Source: Symsagittifera roscoffensis
Lineage: Eukaryota; Xenacoelomorpha; Acoela; Convolutidae
Assembly (NCBI RefSeq): GCF_963678635.1
Contig: NC_087067.1
Location: 47,790,001 to 47,854,000, forward strand
DNA length: 64,000 nt
Reading direction: 5' to 3'
Of the stretch, positions 51,688-64,000 are shown piece after piece (position 1 is the stretch's first letter; every line of letters begins with the position of its first letter). Below the pieces are notes generated by a model, which saw nothing but the letters and a program-made list of their open reading frames with translations, made no database searches and was not told the DNA's origin. The translations under genes were made by a program, and so were the position numbers.

Positions 51688-54600
51688 AGAAAGTCCAGAT
51701 GATGATGATATCTTCCCCTTTATAGTAGATGCAACCACTGATAGAGGACAGCATATATTTTGCAAAAATTTACTCTTAAATTTGTTTGAACCCGGAATCA
51801 GTCCATGTAAAACAGAGTTCCCAGATGTAAGAATAAAAAGACAAATTATCGATCACTATCTAAAAGATATATGTAACCTAACACAACAATACGGAATCTA
51901 CTCCATAGAATTCAGCTCACCAAACCAGAATCACAGTAAATATATAATTCAAACAGACGACCTTGATTTAGAATTTTCAAAAGTATTCTCAGAATATATA
52001 AAAAGCATCCAATATCATAACTCACAAAGAGCAAACTCCATATTCACCAATGAAGTTTTTGCGATAATATATAGTTATATCTCGATATTAGAAAACGAAA
52101 TCCAGATACCAAATGTCTCACCGACAGAAACATCTAAACATATAAGAGTACGACATGAAATCACACTACTCTCTAGTTTTCTAAATATAATTAAAGAAAA
52201 TTTCACGAAAGATGAAGTTTCACAACATACAAAACACGACTTACAAAAAATTTTGGCATGGTTCATAATAGATTATTTCACACATAATATTGATTTAATT
52301 TCACAAGCAAGAAAAAATTTTAGACCCCAAAACTCAAACGATGATACTGCCATTACAGAACAATCAGACTATGTTTGGGACCCCGAATGGTCTCATCCCG
52401 CATTCATAAACTTCCCACAATCAATCTCAAGTCAAGCAATAAGTACGATATCTTATGTAAGAGATTATGTACGAGTAATACCATTAACCATTGATGCAAC
52501 ACCATTAAACTATAATACATTTTTACCCGATATGCAAAATAATAGTTTAAACTCTACAGTCATACACAATGAAAACCTCAATGGAACTAGGAATCTTACT
52601 CAACAAGATATCCAGACACCATCACACTTCATAAATGAAGAAATCGTACACACAACAACTACACAACAAAGTATTTCACCAATACGTCCAAACTTAACAA
52701 CACCAAGAAATACAAACCCTTCACAAACACAGGTAACCTTACAATCAACCGTTAAACCTTCGGTTGCCCCAAAATATTCACACATGGATTACCAAACATA
52801 CAGACCCATGACAATACCGCCAAAACCACGAAGAACGTTCACAAGAATCACTTTTGCAGAACACAATTATAATTATGCACATTCGTCAAAAACAAACTAT
52901 CCCCCACGAAAAACTAATAATAATCATGTATGTTCTCACTATTGGGATAACCCAATGACAACAACCAACTCAGTAAATTTTCGAACTAATTCACATCCTC
53001 CACAGGATCGTAGTGAAAACTATCCATTTTTTCAACAAAATAAAAACAAAAAACAAACATCTTATCAAATGGATTACTTATCCTCAGATGATGATTTCTT
53101 ACAACCAGATATATTTGCACCCTATAATCAAGAATATCGTGGACAAGGAATACAGAAACCACATACATATAATAGAATTTTTTCTCCACAACCAATAGAT
53201 ACACAAAATCAACAACCAATTCAGCAACAAAACCCAATCAATACACAATCTTTTCAACCAATTCAGCAACAAAACCCAATGATTGCAAACTCGTACCAAC
53301 CAACACAAATGCAAAATGAAATACCACTCCCATATTATCTTCAACAACACGAAATAACAAGAAATCAACTTTCAAATTTTTCTCAAATGCCAAATGCAGC
53401 AGAATCATTACAAATGACTATGAATCCATACCTTATGGGTGGATCATCAATAACATCAAATAAACCTTTAATGGTATTCACAGGAACAGACCCTGAATAT
53501 TCTGTAGAAGATTATTTAAATGCAGTAACAGCAAATTTGATTTTAAATATAGGACCTGAACCAATTAATACGCCACTACATCAAAACTGGATACATCGAC
53601 GCACAGCGTTAATACAAACAACTTTAGATGGCGCAGCCCAGAAATGGTTTTCAGTATTGCCTATAGAAATAAAATCAAATTGGAAAAGGTTTACACAAGA
53701 ATTTTCAAAAATGTTTGACTCCGAAAGAAACAAACAACAACAAAGAGTTTTATGTAATGAAATTCGCAGATTACCAAACAAAACCATCAAGCAATTAGCA
53801 GTACGAATCGAAACACTAGTTCGAAAAGCATATTCATTAAATACACATGACTATAAAAACACAAAGATGACAGAAATCTTAATGATGACCTTAACACCAC
53901 AATTAAGGAAAATAGCAATAAAAAAGAGAGCATCCCATCCTTCTTCAATTCGAGAACCCGATTTAGATTTTCGAAAACTAGTAGACAAACTAGAACAAGC
54001 AGAAATCACGATGAAACTCGAAGAAACGGAAAATCTGAAATTACAATACGTTAACAGAATTGAAACAGCTTCCGCAAATATAAACAATATACAGGAATCA
54101 GGTACAGACCTCGTTGAAAAAATCACTGAAATACTCAATATTTACGAAAAACACCCAAACTTTAAAGGCAAACCATCTTTCAAAAAATGGTGTAATTATT
54201 GCCGACGATATGGACATAGTATTTCTGAATGTAGACAAAAACAGCAAGACAATCAAAATAAACCTCAAAAATATAAAGAACCAAATAAATCATTCTATCA
54301 ATACATGAGAAAAGATCAAAATCTACCGAACAAAACAGTCTACAGCAACAACAATTCAGGAAAACCACTCCCGAACAATACAAATTATACAAGAAATCAA
54401 TCACCATATAACTCAAGTTATAGAGGAAGATCACCAGAACGAAGAAACACGCAAAATTCATCACAAAATCACTACAATAGACCAAATAGTCGAAATAACT
54501 ACTCCAGATCAAATTCAAATACACAACGATTTGTTTCTAGATCTAATTCCCAATCAAGAAATAATTACTATCCAAACAACCAATCACGAAATTCATCATA

Positions 54601-55711
54601 CAATAGGAATAGAAACTACTCCTATAATCGGAATAGAAGTTATTCAAACAACCGAAACCAGAATTACCCGAACAATCGATCAATGAATAACTCATATAAT
54701 AGATCGAACTATAACAGACCAAACAATAATTACCAAAACAGATCACGAAATAATTCACAAAATCGACATTCAAGTTATAATAATCGTTATAGAAATTATT
54801 CCCAATCACCACACAGGAATAATAACCATTATAATAATTCTAATAATCGCCATAGAAGCAGTACACCTAAACATCAAAGGAATATAAATCAAGTACAATC
54901 AAATCCAGAAACAACATCAGACCCTCCAGGTATTGACGACACAGTAAATGATACGTTACAACTCAATCAAATCAACTGTGAATCATCAGATTCAGAAAGT
55001 GAAACAGAAAACACTCTCTCCATCAATATGATAAAAGTCGAAAATGACTATGAACCTGTTATATATGAACAACCTTTTTCATCACACATATATGAGAATC
55101 AATCAGAACTCCTTCACAATTATTATATTAAACCCGTCCATTCCACACCGACAACACAAAAAACTAATGAAATAAACAATACAAATCAACCCAATGAGAA
55201 CGAAAAAACAAAATGCTTGAATACAAATCACATCTATCAAAACATACAAAAAGAACAACCCAAAGAAAAAATTTGGACAATACCATTTCTTTTAGAAAGT
55301 CCAAGAAGCAAAGAATTTCAACCACCAGATCTTGAAATTGATTTTTTAATTGATTCAGGAGCAGAATCAAATATAATAAACATTCCCACATGGAATGAAA
55401 TAAAAACCTTACACCCAAAGCTAACACCTCTTGAAACCTCCAGTAAACTAGCAACAGCACAAGGATCAACATTAATAAACTACGGAAAAATTCAATTATT
55501 TCTTCTCCCCACAAGAACAATGGAGCAAAACAAAATTTTAACCAAACCATTTAAACAAATATTCCATATCACTGATATTAAACACAATATCATTGGAATA
55601 CCATTCATATCTAAATATATACCAACAATCAACATCTTAAACAGTAAAATATTAATCAAAGATAAATATACAAAAACAAAAGACACATCCCTAACATTTT
55701 TTCAAAGATAA
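51662..55711 (+). CDS. gag: Copy 2 Gag and protease, ended by a premature stop
   Basis: Contains the capsid-like region, the zinc knuckle (CNYCRRYGHSISEC), the Arg/Asn/Ser/Tyr tail and protease (LIDSGAES near 55,340). TAA at 55,709-55,711 falls between protease and RT, where copy 1 is open. Gag and protease could still be made as a 1,349-aa protein. A patch at about 52,818-53,003 is far more divergent from copy 1 than the sequence on either side. Confidence 0.85.
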   Translation: MSSTHTPGEESPDDDDIFPFIVDATTDRGQHIFCKNLLLNLFEPGISPCKTEFPDVRIKRQIIDHYLKDICNLTQQYGIYSIEFSSPNQNHSKYIIQTDDLDLEFSKVFSEYIKSIQYHNSQRANSIFTNEVFAIIYSYISILENEIQIPNVSPTETSKHIRVRHEITLLSSFLNIIKENFTKDEVSQHTKHDLQKILAWFIIDYFTHNIDLISQARKNFRPQNSNDDTAITEQSDYVWDPEWSHPAFINFPQSISSQAISTISYVRDYVRVIPLTIDATPLNYNTFLPDMQNNSLNSTVIHNENLNGTRNLTQQDIQTPSHFINEEIVHTTTTQQSISPIRPNLTTPRNTNPSQTQVTLQSTVKPSVAPKYSHMDYQTYRPMTIPPKPRRTFTRITFAEHNYNYAHSSKTNYPPRKTNNNHVCSHYWDNPMTTTNSVNFRTNSHPPQDRSENYPFFQQNKNKKQTSYQMDYLSSDDDFLQPDIFAPYNQEYRGQGIQKPHTYNRIFSPQPIDTQNQQPIQQQNPINTQSFQPIQQQNPMIANSYQPTQMQNEIPLPYYLQQHEITRNQLSNFSQMPNAAESLQMTMNPYLMGGSSITSNKPLMVFTGTDPEYSVEDYLNAVTANLILNIGPEPINTPLHQNWIHRRTALIQTTLDGAAQKWFSVLPIEIKSNWKRFTQEFSKMFDSERNKQQQRVLCNEIRRLPNKTIKQLAVRIETLVRKAYSLNTHDYKNTKMTEILMMTLTPQLRKIAIKKRASHPSSIREPDLDFRKLVDKLEQAEITMKLEETENLKLQYVNRIETASANINNIQESGTDLVEKITEILNIYEKHPNFKGKPSFKKWCNYCRRYGHSISECRQKQQDNQNKPQKYKEPNKSFYQYMRKDQNLPNKTVYSNNNSGKPLPNNTNYTRNQSPYNSSYRGRSPERRNTQNSSQNHYNRPNSRNNYSRSNSNTQRFVSRSNSQSRNNYYPNNQSRNSSYNRNRNYSYNRNRSYSNNRNQNYPNNRSMNNSYNRSNYNRPNNNYQNRSRNNSQNRHSSYNNRYRNYSQSPHRNNNHYNNSNNRHRSSTPKHQRNINQVQSNPETTSDPPGIDDTVNDTLQLNQINCESSDSESETENTLSINMIKVENDYEPVIYEQPFSSHIYENQSELLHNYYIKPVHSTPTTQKTNEINNTNQPNENEKTKCLNTNHIYQNIQKEQPKEKIWTIPFLLESPRSKEFQPPDLEIDFLIDSGAESNIINIPTWNEIKTLHPKLTPLETSSKLATAQGSTLINYGKIQLFLLPTRTMEQNKILTKPFKQIFHITDIKHNIIGIPFISKYIPTINILNSKILIKDKYTKTKDTSLTFFQR

Positions 55712-58700
55712 AATAAACAACCACCATTCTTTTCAAAATTCTATCCAATATATAACCAACAAAGAAAACACTTGAAACCACTATCAGGAAACATATACAA
55801 TTTTTCAATAAAGCAAGTTCACCAATATGATAAAAAGCAAAACAAATAAAAATTTTATATGTCAGATTTTGAATTCAAACCTATTCATAAATTTTTCAAA
55901 ATCACAATCTCATCAATAAAATATTTGAAAAACTCGAATTCAGATATTATTTCCTTACATGTATACAACAATACACCTTACCAAGTAACACTACCTTTAG
56001 GACTTTTAGGCTATTGCGAAACCAACGCTACAATATCACCGATACACGAAAAAGCGTATCGCGTAAATAATATACTCCAATTATTAGATATTTGTCAATC
56101 CACAATTCTTAATGAAGAATTATCCATAAATAATATAATAAGTAACGAAAAAAGAAATACGGATTATTTCACAAAAACCCCATATTTCAAACCGACATTC
56201 AACATAAATAACTACACAGAGAATCAACAGAAATTTTTAACAATGTTTAATTTCCAACATTCACAAATAACACAAGACGAATTTGAAAAATTAGCCAAAC
56301 AGCTAATTAAATATTCATCAGTCTATGCAACATCCAAATTTGATGTTGGCAAAATCAGCTCATCACTACATCTCCCATTAAAACCAGACGCAGTTTTCAA
56401 AAAACAAAGAGCAAGTAAAGTACCAATTCATTTACACGATAAAGTGAACAGATTACTTGATATTTTAGAACAATACAATATAATCTCACCAGTAAATAAA
56501 GAAGAACAACCAAAAGGTAACACATTTATCAACCCTGTTATCATTCTAGCTGAAGGAGAATCATTAAAAATCGTTCTCGACGCTAGATACCTCAACTCAC
56601 TCATAGATGAATCAAAGTGTAATTGGCCTATTGAACCAATACAAGTTATTTTAACAAAAATAAATGGAAAATACTTTACAACCGCAGATATGAATAGTGC
56701 ATATAATCAAATGCCATTAGATGAACAATCACGACGTTTAACACAATTTGTTATTGGAAACCAACATTACGAATTCAACCGCTTATTCTATGGAATATCC
56801 ATAGGACCAGCAGCATTTTCAGCTTTTATGAGCAAAATTTTTCGACCACTAATACTCAAGAAAAACGCAATCACCTATTTAGACGATGTTTTTATGCAAT
56901 CACAAACAAAAGAGGGAATGTTCAATGTTTTAGAACAATATCACCAAATACTTCAGAACGAAAATCTGAAGGCCGCCCCCGATAAATCACACTTCTTTTT
57001 GACAAGAGTTAAATTCTTAGGACATAATATAGAAAGAAAAACAATCACTCCATTGAAATCACGTATAGACGCTATTCAAAAACTCCAACCACCAACAAAT
57101 AAAAAGAAAATCCAAGAATTCCTTGGAATGTTAAACTTTTTAAGCAAATATGTTTATAAAATGCAATTATATCTACGACCATTCTATAACATACTTAGAC
57201 AACAAAATAATTTTGAATGGAATACAGAACATCAAGCACGATTTGAAGAAATTAAAAAACTTCTAATTGAACAAATTTCAAACACAATTCCAGATTCAAA
57301 TCAACCATTTTATGCAATGTGCGATGCTTCGAACTTTGGCATCGGCGCAGCATTATTACAATCACATAATGGTACAAATAAAATGAACCTCATATCAGCA
57401 AATTCTCGATTATTCACTCAAGCAGAGCTACGACTCTCAACTCTAATGAGAGAATGTACAGCCATAATATATACACTAACAGAATATGAATTTCTTGTAC
57501 TTGGATCAAAACATCCCACAGTTCTATTCACAGACCATAAACCAATCATTTTTCTTTTTACACAAAAGTCTAATCCAAACCACCGAGTTTATAGATTTCA
57601 ACTAATTTTAATGAAATTCCCAAACTTACGTATAGTTTGGACCGCAGGAAAAAATCTTGCATTACCAGACACCTTAAGTCGAAATACGCCACCTGAATTA
57701 CTTACACGTAAAACCACAGTTGAAATACCCAAAAATATAAAATTCTACCTTGCAGAAAATGAAACATCACCCCGACTAGAATTCAAATATGCAGTAAAAA
57801 CTGACGTTGAACAATCACAGATAAACAATCTACAACACTTCCCACTTTATTTAGATTGCCAAAATAATCACTATGAAGTTGATCTACTTGGAACATCAAC
57901 TTTTAAACCAATCCCATATTCACAATGGATAAAAAATAACACCCAACAAAAAAGAAGAAAACAACATCCGCCTAAAAAAGACCATTTTCCACTAATTGAA
58001 AAAGAAAATTTAACTGATAAAATAAACTTATCAGGACCACAAACAAACGATTCAAAATACACAATAAATCAAGTTTTTGACCTCCATGACCCACTTGATA
58101 CAATACCCTTATCTAAATTAGAAATTGAAAACATATTTCTCCCCCCAACAGAAACAATTACAATTTCAACATTGAAACAATACCAAAATCTTGACCCAGT
58201 AATTAGACAACTAAAATCATGGCACAAATATAAAACTAAACCCGTCAAGGCAGATACAACTATTTTAGGAAATAAAACACTCCTCCGATATTTTCGAAAA
58301 TTCAATAATACAACAATTAACGAAAACACAGACCTTTTAGAATACAAACTAAATGAATCTACAGTTCCCTGTCTCCCTTTAAGTATGATTCTCATAGCTT
58401 TTAATATCTCACATACACAAAATATTAAAGGACACTCTGGATCAGAGAAAACATATTCAAATTTTATACAAAACTTTTATTTTCCAAATGCACCAATTTG
58501 GATAAAAGTACTATGCAATGACTGTATAGTATGTCAACTAAATAAACCTTACCCAAATCAAAAACAAATAGCACAAAAACAAGATTTTAAAGGACAAAGT
58601 CTGTACTTTAACCATCGTATCTCATTTGATACTAAAGGACCAATTTCACCCTCATCCGAAGGAAACTCCTACATTATGGTAATTGTTGACGCATTTACAC

Positions 58701-59023
58701 ATTATGTAGCACTTAACCCAGTACCACATTGTAACGCTTATTATGCTTACACAACGCTTTATGAACACTGGATAGCAAAATTCGGACTACCAGAAATTTT
58801 AGTTACAGACAACGGTACAGAATTCATAAATAATGAAATCATCACACTATGTCATCTATATAACATCAAACACAAACCACGTACATCTCACGCACCTTGG
58901 ACAAACGGCTTAGTCGAAGGTATGAACCGTTCATTACAAGAATACCTCAGATGTATCATCAACGGAAATGATACAAAATATACCGAATGGTCAGCAGATG
59001 TAAAACTATTTCCCTTAGCATAA
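55712..59023 (+). pseudogene. pol: Copy 2 RT, RNase H and integrase in the Gag-Pol frame
   Basis: In frame with gag but preceded by TAA at 55,709 and 55,847. Open from 55,859 to TAA at 59,021-59,023. Shows DARYLN, TADMNSAYNQ, YLDD, CDASNFGIGAALL, FTDHKP (RNase H) and the integrase zinc domain (CNDCIVC). All three DDE blocks are present in one frame (SFDTKGP, VTDNGTEF, NGLVEGMN). Catalytic motifs are therefore complete, though separated from gag by stops. Confidence 0.85.
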
Positions 59024-59911
59024 AATTCACAAATCACGACAACTTTAGGAATGTCACCATATGAAATGGTTTTTAACCAAAAGCCACGCAAACCAATAAT
59101 GTTTACAGCAAACTCTCACAAAAACGCACAAGGTTATTGTCAACCAAATAAAGACTCAATTTGTTATAACCTACCATTACATACACACGATGAAGATCAT
59201 TTTCATCACCCACAAATTCTTAAATTAGCCTCCGGTACACACACCGAATGGATTTTAAACAGAGATAAAAAACACAATGAAATTTATCAAAAAGTAACAA
59301 AAAAGTTGTTACAAAGGCAAAATATTAATGAACAAATAAATTCACGCTTTACACCAGCCTCCGATTTAAAAATTGGAACATTTGTTCTAATACCCAATTT
59401 TAATACTCAAAAAGGAATTTCAAAAAAATTACAACCCCTTCGTAAAGGACCATACCAAATAATTACAAAACCCACTGATGTCACATATAAAATCACCGAC
59501 TCAGACAAAAAAGAAATCGTTCAACACCGAAATAACCTATTACCTTATTATCCAAAAGAATACGCACTCCGAGAACTAACTCAATTATATTCTTTTACAG
59601 GTTTAAAAGTTATTCAAAATGACCCACATACGGAAAATACAACAAAGGAACAAAATGATATTCACCTCGGAAATCAAAATACAAAATCAAACACCACGAA
59701 AAACAATACAAAAAATCTAGATCAAAATACATCTCAAAAAGAAAGAAAAAATAGAAAAATGACAGAACAAATAATACCCCAAGAACAAATCGACAAATCA
59801 GAGCATAGAGAGTCTTCACGACTTAGAAATCAACCACGTAAAAAAAATTATAAATTATTCATCCCACAATCTAAAATATTAAAGAAAGTTGAATTTCAAA
59901 AACAACTTTAA
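59024..59911 (+). pseudogene. pol: Copy 2 integrase C-terminal part
   Basis: Continues the Pol frame after the stop at 59,021. Holds the LRKGPYQI GPY/F-like module and a charged tail (KEQNDIHLGNQNT, later RKMTEQIIPQEQ) ending at TAA 59,909-59,911. Confidence 0.8.
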
Positions 59912-60504
59912 TTCTACATTTAATAATCTTTGCACCTCTGAAACATTTTACACTTTCATTTTTCGAAATAACATGCTGACAAACACGCAGCAATTCTAGT
60001 TCATAATTAGCCAATAGGATTCATCCAATCCGTCACCTTCTCTAACTCTAACACAAACCAACTAGACGAACGATATTAAACTCCAGGCATATCTATAACT
60101 ATAACTTTACGACCTCCAGGTCAAAAATAAGCAAACCACTCCAACTTGACAACTAAAATAAATATCACCATAATATCATAACCCTCCCTTATCTAATAAA
60201 CCAAAAATCAACAATATTTCCCCAACTCAGACCTCAAATACCCCCAAAACAAATCTATTAAATTAGCCTAAAGTAAAAGAACGACCATTTTAATTAGCCT
60301 AAAGTATAAAAATCTCAAAAATACCCCAGATCATTTGACAAATGAAAATAAAGACAAAGAAGACCTCCCGATCACCATAAAAATTGCCCCCAACAATTTT
60401 TCACAAAACTCAACCCACTTGTCAAAAAACCAATAAATAATCCGACCACACTTAAAAATTGCCCCAAACAACAAAAAATATTCGATCAAGAAGTCATTTC
60501 TTAA
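59912..60504 (+). other. Untranslated gap between Pol and ORF C in copy 2
   Basis: Matches 22,079-22,677 of copy 1, including both TTAGCCTAAAGTA phrases. No conserved frame. Confidence 0.4.
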
Positions 60505-60735
60505 ATGCTCTTCTATCAAACAGTCACAAAAATTATCACAAACCTCAAACAATTTTTTACGATACTTGAAACTTTCATAATATTTCTTTTTGATATCCTT
60601 GAATCTTTTCTAATAATCTTTATCATTCTTTGTAATGTTTTTTTAATTTTCTACACTATATTCGAACTATTTCTCCAACTTTCGAAAACCCTTGATTATA
60701 TCCACAGGTACGATTCATACAACTTGTCTAAATGA
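60505..60735 (+). CDS. Copy 2 ORF C, hydrophobic protein (76 aa)
   Basis: Same length as copy 1 ORF C, with the hydrophobic core preserved despite several substitutions. The stop overlaps the ORF D start as ATGA at 60,732. Confidence 0.5.
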   Translation: MLFYQTVTKIITNLKQFFTILETFIIFLFDILESFLIIFIILCNVFLIFYTIFELFLQLSKTLDYIHRYDSYNLSK

Positions 60736-60920
60736 TACGAACTATTTTCAGTAGAACTGATATTTTTTTACTATTTGTAATTTTCATAACATTTCTATCA
60801 TCCCTCATTTTGACCATATGTAAATGTATAAAGAAAGCAATCATCACATTCGCTCTAGCATCAATCCTCCTAATTCTTTTTTTAGAAGAATATTATAATA
60901 AACATAAACTTTTTCACTAA
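60732..60920 (+). CDS. Copy 2 ORF D, membrane protein (62 aa)
   Basis: Nearly identical to copy 1 ORF D, with changes only near the C-terminus. Two hydrophobic segments flank CKCIKKA. Confidence 0.5.
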   Translation: MIRTIFSRTDIFLLFVIFITFLSSLILTICKCIKKAIITFALASILLILFLEEYYNKHKLFH

Positions 60921-60928
60921 AAGAATAG

Positions 60929-62062
60929 ACCAAAAAACTATCAAAAATTGCTACCCAACAGTCACAAAATCAGTCTTCACCGACATCATCCCAAGATAAC
61001 CCAACAACACCTTCAACTACTCAAAATCCTCAAACATCTACACGAATTTCCTTTCAAGATAACCCATACACTTTTGAAGAACGACATGCTCGTTTATCAG
61101 AACCACTAGAACCAGTTCAATGACAATCACCTCTAAGCGAACCAACATATAACTTATACCCAACACTACCACAAGAATTAAGTAGAATAAGAAATCCTAG
61201 TCAAAACCAAAATACAGTCGAAATAAATAGACAAATTATACATCCTCGACGAAACAGAAAATTTCAAACTCCCCGAGTTCATTTTGATATACCTCAATCC
61301 CCATCACAAAACACTCCAGAAAACCCCATTGGTATATTACCAGAAACCCCTACGCTTCTTTCACAACGTAGCACCTCAAGCCTACCATCAGATTACTTAG
61401 GTTCAACACCAACATCTGAACAAATACGTGAAAATCCCTTTAACCCCCCAAACCAGGCATCACGAATACCATATTGGACAACACATTCATTTACACAAGG
61501 TGAACTAAATTTAGTCAATGATCCAATAGATATTTCTACGGATACAACAACATCCTCATCACTACCAGAAACATTATCACTGCCATCAACACCATCAATA
61601 AGCCAGATTTCACCACCACCTTTTAACTTAAATTTTCCAAATAATCTCGACGCCAGATATCGAGAACAATCATCAACAAATATCCCTTTAAGACTAGATT
61701 GGAATACATTTACAGCCCCTCCACCATTATTTGGACAACATCTAGAAAGTAATCGCCTTCACAACTGGGCACTTAATAGATTACAATACCGACAAGACAT
61801 TCACGACGATATCCGTGATCACAATATCCAAATACTCCAACAAAACAGTTTACAACTAAAGTTTGAAATCACAGTTAAATTAAACAATATTACTCAACAT
61901 CCCTACCCATTAAATCCACCAAACATAACAGCTCAATCACTACCACCACCATTTATAACCACTGAAGTAATATATAAATACGACAGATATACCAAAAAGA
62001 CAATTGGTTACATCACATTTTATAACCCATACTCAGGATTATCATACACATGTATATTCTAA
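60929..62062 (+). pseudogene. Copy 2 ORF E, no AUG, one internal TGA
   Basis: Opens at the same point as copy 1, just after an in-frame TAG, and has the same 377 codons. TGA at 61,121-61,123 interrupts it. Overlaps the env start by 13 nt. Confidence 0.5.
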
Positions 62063-64000
62063 AATTATTAATTTTTTTCCAACTCCTTTTTCTAGTAATC
62101 TCAAATCATAACATAAACCCTTCTCCCCGCACAGGACCCCAAGATTTACTAGTAACACATTACGATTGTGAAGAAAACGAACAAAAAACACTACACAAGT
62201 ATGCAATAAATCAAGTATCACAATGCGAAACAGAACCCCAAGCCATAGAAACTACAAATGTAATAGCAACACTTTATTCAAAAGCCCGAGCAACTACAGT
62301 TATAGGATATAAATTCACAGCAACATTTTCTGAAAAGAAAGTACATTGTTCACAAGTCTCAAACGGAAATAAAAACCGACTTGACCATGAATCATTCTAC
62401 CAGAGTAATATAGAACGACTTTTACATCTCAATCCCGAAGATTGTAAAAACGAGTTACTCCGACTAAATATCACAAAAATAAAAACACAGATAGAAAGTT
62501 AGTCTCTTTCCAAGTTTTTTCAGATTCTGTACATCAAGCAGAACTTGAAAGATATCAAGGACATATAAAATTAGATGAAAAATACCCATATAACGGCGCA
62601 CACGGACGATTAACCTATGACATACACGATAAACACTGGATACCACACATTGGTATAAATGACCCATCAAACTGCAAAGCAGACACAAAAAATAAAGGAT
62701 ACCAAGAAATAATGTTTTTCGATTGGAAAATACAACTCAAAAAAATACAACTCACACGAGATTTATCAGACAACACAATGATCTATCAAGGAATTAGATT
62801 ACCTTGTAAAAACGACCAAGGTTATTGCGACCCTACAACAAGAACACAAGCAACAATTGTTTGGTTCCCCGAAGACACATGTACAACATTTCAAGTAGCA
62901 AAAATACACGCTCGTATGATAAAATTTCACGAAAAATATTTTATACAATCAATACCATATGAACAAGTAAATCCATTACGAAAAATAAGTTCTAATTTCC
63001 GAAACATTCAAAATATAGAAAATAAATTAACACGTTTTCAAATATATCAAGAGACAGAACTTGCATGTAAATACAGAAACCCACTTCACAAAACACAATA
63101 CTCTGAAATATTAGTTGAATACGAAAATGGATTCGACATGACCACTGGAAAAATAAAAGTCGACCCATACGCCACAAGTCATCCTCCAAATGAAGGAACA
63201 TCATATATACCAGTTCATTTTCAAAAGAATACAGGTCAACCTGGTGGACATTTAAAGCCCCAAGACGATCAAAGCACACGTTTACAAGAACTATCACTAA
63301 TGAATAGTACATATTTCGGTAATATCCACTATGATATTCATTTAGATATGAAACTAGACTACACAATTAGCCGAATTTTTCAAGAAATGTCACTCTCCGA
63401 ATTAGAAACACTACACCAACTATGCGAATTGGAAAGAACACAAATATTACAATCACTTGCACTAGCAGTATTAAAAATACCGTACGCAGGATATTTACTA
63501 TCAGGAAATAGATCAAATTTTTTAGACTATGAAGGAAACATCTTATGGTTTTATACTTGTACTAAAAAAGTATCACCACTATACGTTTTTGAAGACAAAC
63601 GATGCTATAAAAGAATCCCTATCTTTTATAAGAACAAAGTACATTTCGTTGACACACTTTCACGAAGAACCTATTTCTGGGATACCGCAGTCCCATGTGG
63701 ATCAGAAAATAGCCACAATGTAGTACAACTAAACCCTGATGAAGATAAATATTACCTTCTCACCCCATATCCCACATTTATGCAATCACTCAAAAAATTT
63801 TCACCAGAAAGCATTCGCGCTATTGCTCGAAACCCAAATATAGACTTACAATCAATAGGAATATATTCAAAGTCAGATATTCAACATCACATTCGAACAC
63901 AACAATTCCAAGAATTATTAACACAAATGGACACTATACAAAGACAATCAATTGACCAAAACTTACGCAAACTTGCAGAAACCGCAGGATTTGCAGACAT
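62050..64000 (+). pseudogene. env: Copy 2 envelope-like gene, frameshifted and truncated by the window
   Basis: The ATG at 62,050 begins the same signal peptide as copy 1. A one-base loss near 62,480 ends the first frame at TAG 62,500-62,502. The rest of env continues in another frame to the window end, with the Cys-rich distal block near 63,600 preserved. Confidence 0.75.

Larger units (their letters stand above)
49562..64000 (+). mobile_element. Copy 2 of the big retroelement, cut by the window end
   Basis: The same order as copy 1, from a 410-bp 5' LTR into env; the 3' part lies outside. Sequence is close to copy 1 throughout except a patch in Gag. It has three nonsense codons in Gag-Pol (55,709; 55,847; 59,021), one in ORF E (61,121) and a frameshift in env (about 62,480). 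It keeps the integrase stretch that copy 1 lost. It lies in the same orientation as the protease homologue. Confidence 0.9.

Noticed and set aside
1..64000. CRISPR arrays, tRNA or rRNA genes, bacterial operons
   Set aside because: No regularly spaced identical repeats, no tRNA cloverleaf and no rRNA signature were seen. Gene structure is eukaryotic.

Overview
The window looks like AT-rich nuclear DNA of an invertebrate animal. The evidence is host genes with spliceosomal introns, a trypsin-fold protease homologue, a sperm-flagellum protein gene, an F-box gene, BEL/Pao and Ty3/gypsy LTR retroelements, and non-autonomous DNA transposons with 8-bp target duplications. An arthropod fits best, but the sequence does not fix the species.

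Layout: 1-2,240 is mostly intergenic, with one possible minus-strand exon. 2,245-4,119 is a decayed BEL/Pao pol. 5,540-8,699 is a two-exon gene resembling SPMIP1 (ATP6V1FNB); its intron and 3' flank are full of short transposons, several nested and with exact 8-bp target duplications. 10,054-33,574 is a three-exon F-box gene whose first intron has been expanded to 22.1 kb by an 18,867-bp LTR element (copy 1, 11,799-30,665). 33,630-37,130 is repeat-rich and contains a Tc1/mariner-type foldback and a tandem duplication. 37,129-45,658 holds a divergent, internally deleted minus-strand relative of the big element (copy 3), with its 3' LTR end duplicated. 46,202-49,350 is a four-exon serine protease homologue that has lost catalytic His and Ser. 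49,562-64,000 is a second long copy of the big element (copy 2), cut off by the window end inside env.

The main discovery candidate is the big element. It is a Ty3/gypsy-type retroelement (PR-RT-RNase H-integrase with a GPY/F-like module) but is laid out like a complex retrovirus. In order it carries: LTR with a strong covarying hairpin; PBS; small ORF A (77 aa); basic ORF B (155 aa); a single Gag-Pol frame (about 2,750 codons); two small membrane proteins C and D overlapping by ATGA; ORF E (about 377 codons, no AUG); an 872-aa envelope-like glycoprotein resembling chuvirus-type (Jingchuvirales) glycoproteins; and ORF F (599 codons), which overlaps env by another ATGA. A consensus 78-bp intron and a clustered short motif lie in the 3' region. 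ORFs A to E and env recur in copy 2; E, env and F recur in copy 3. Copy 1 has LTRs differing at one position and an intact env, but a nonsense codon and a 49-bp deletion in pol. Copy 2 has several nonsense codons and a frameshift in env. Neither copy as sequenced is autonomous.

All exon structures were built by hand from splice consensus and phase. Family assignments rest on visible motifs, not database searches.
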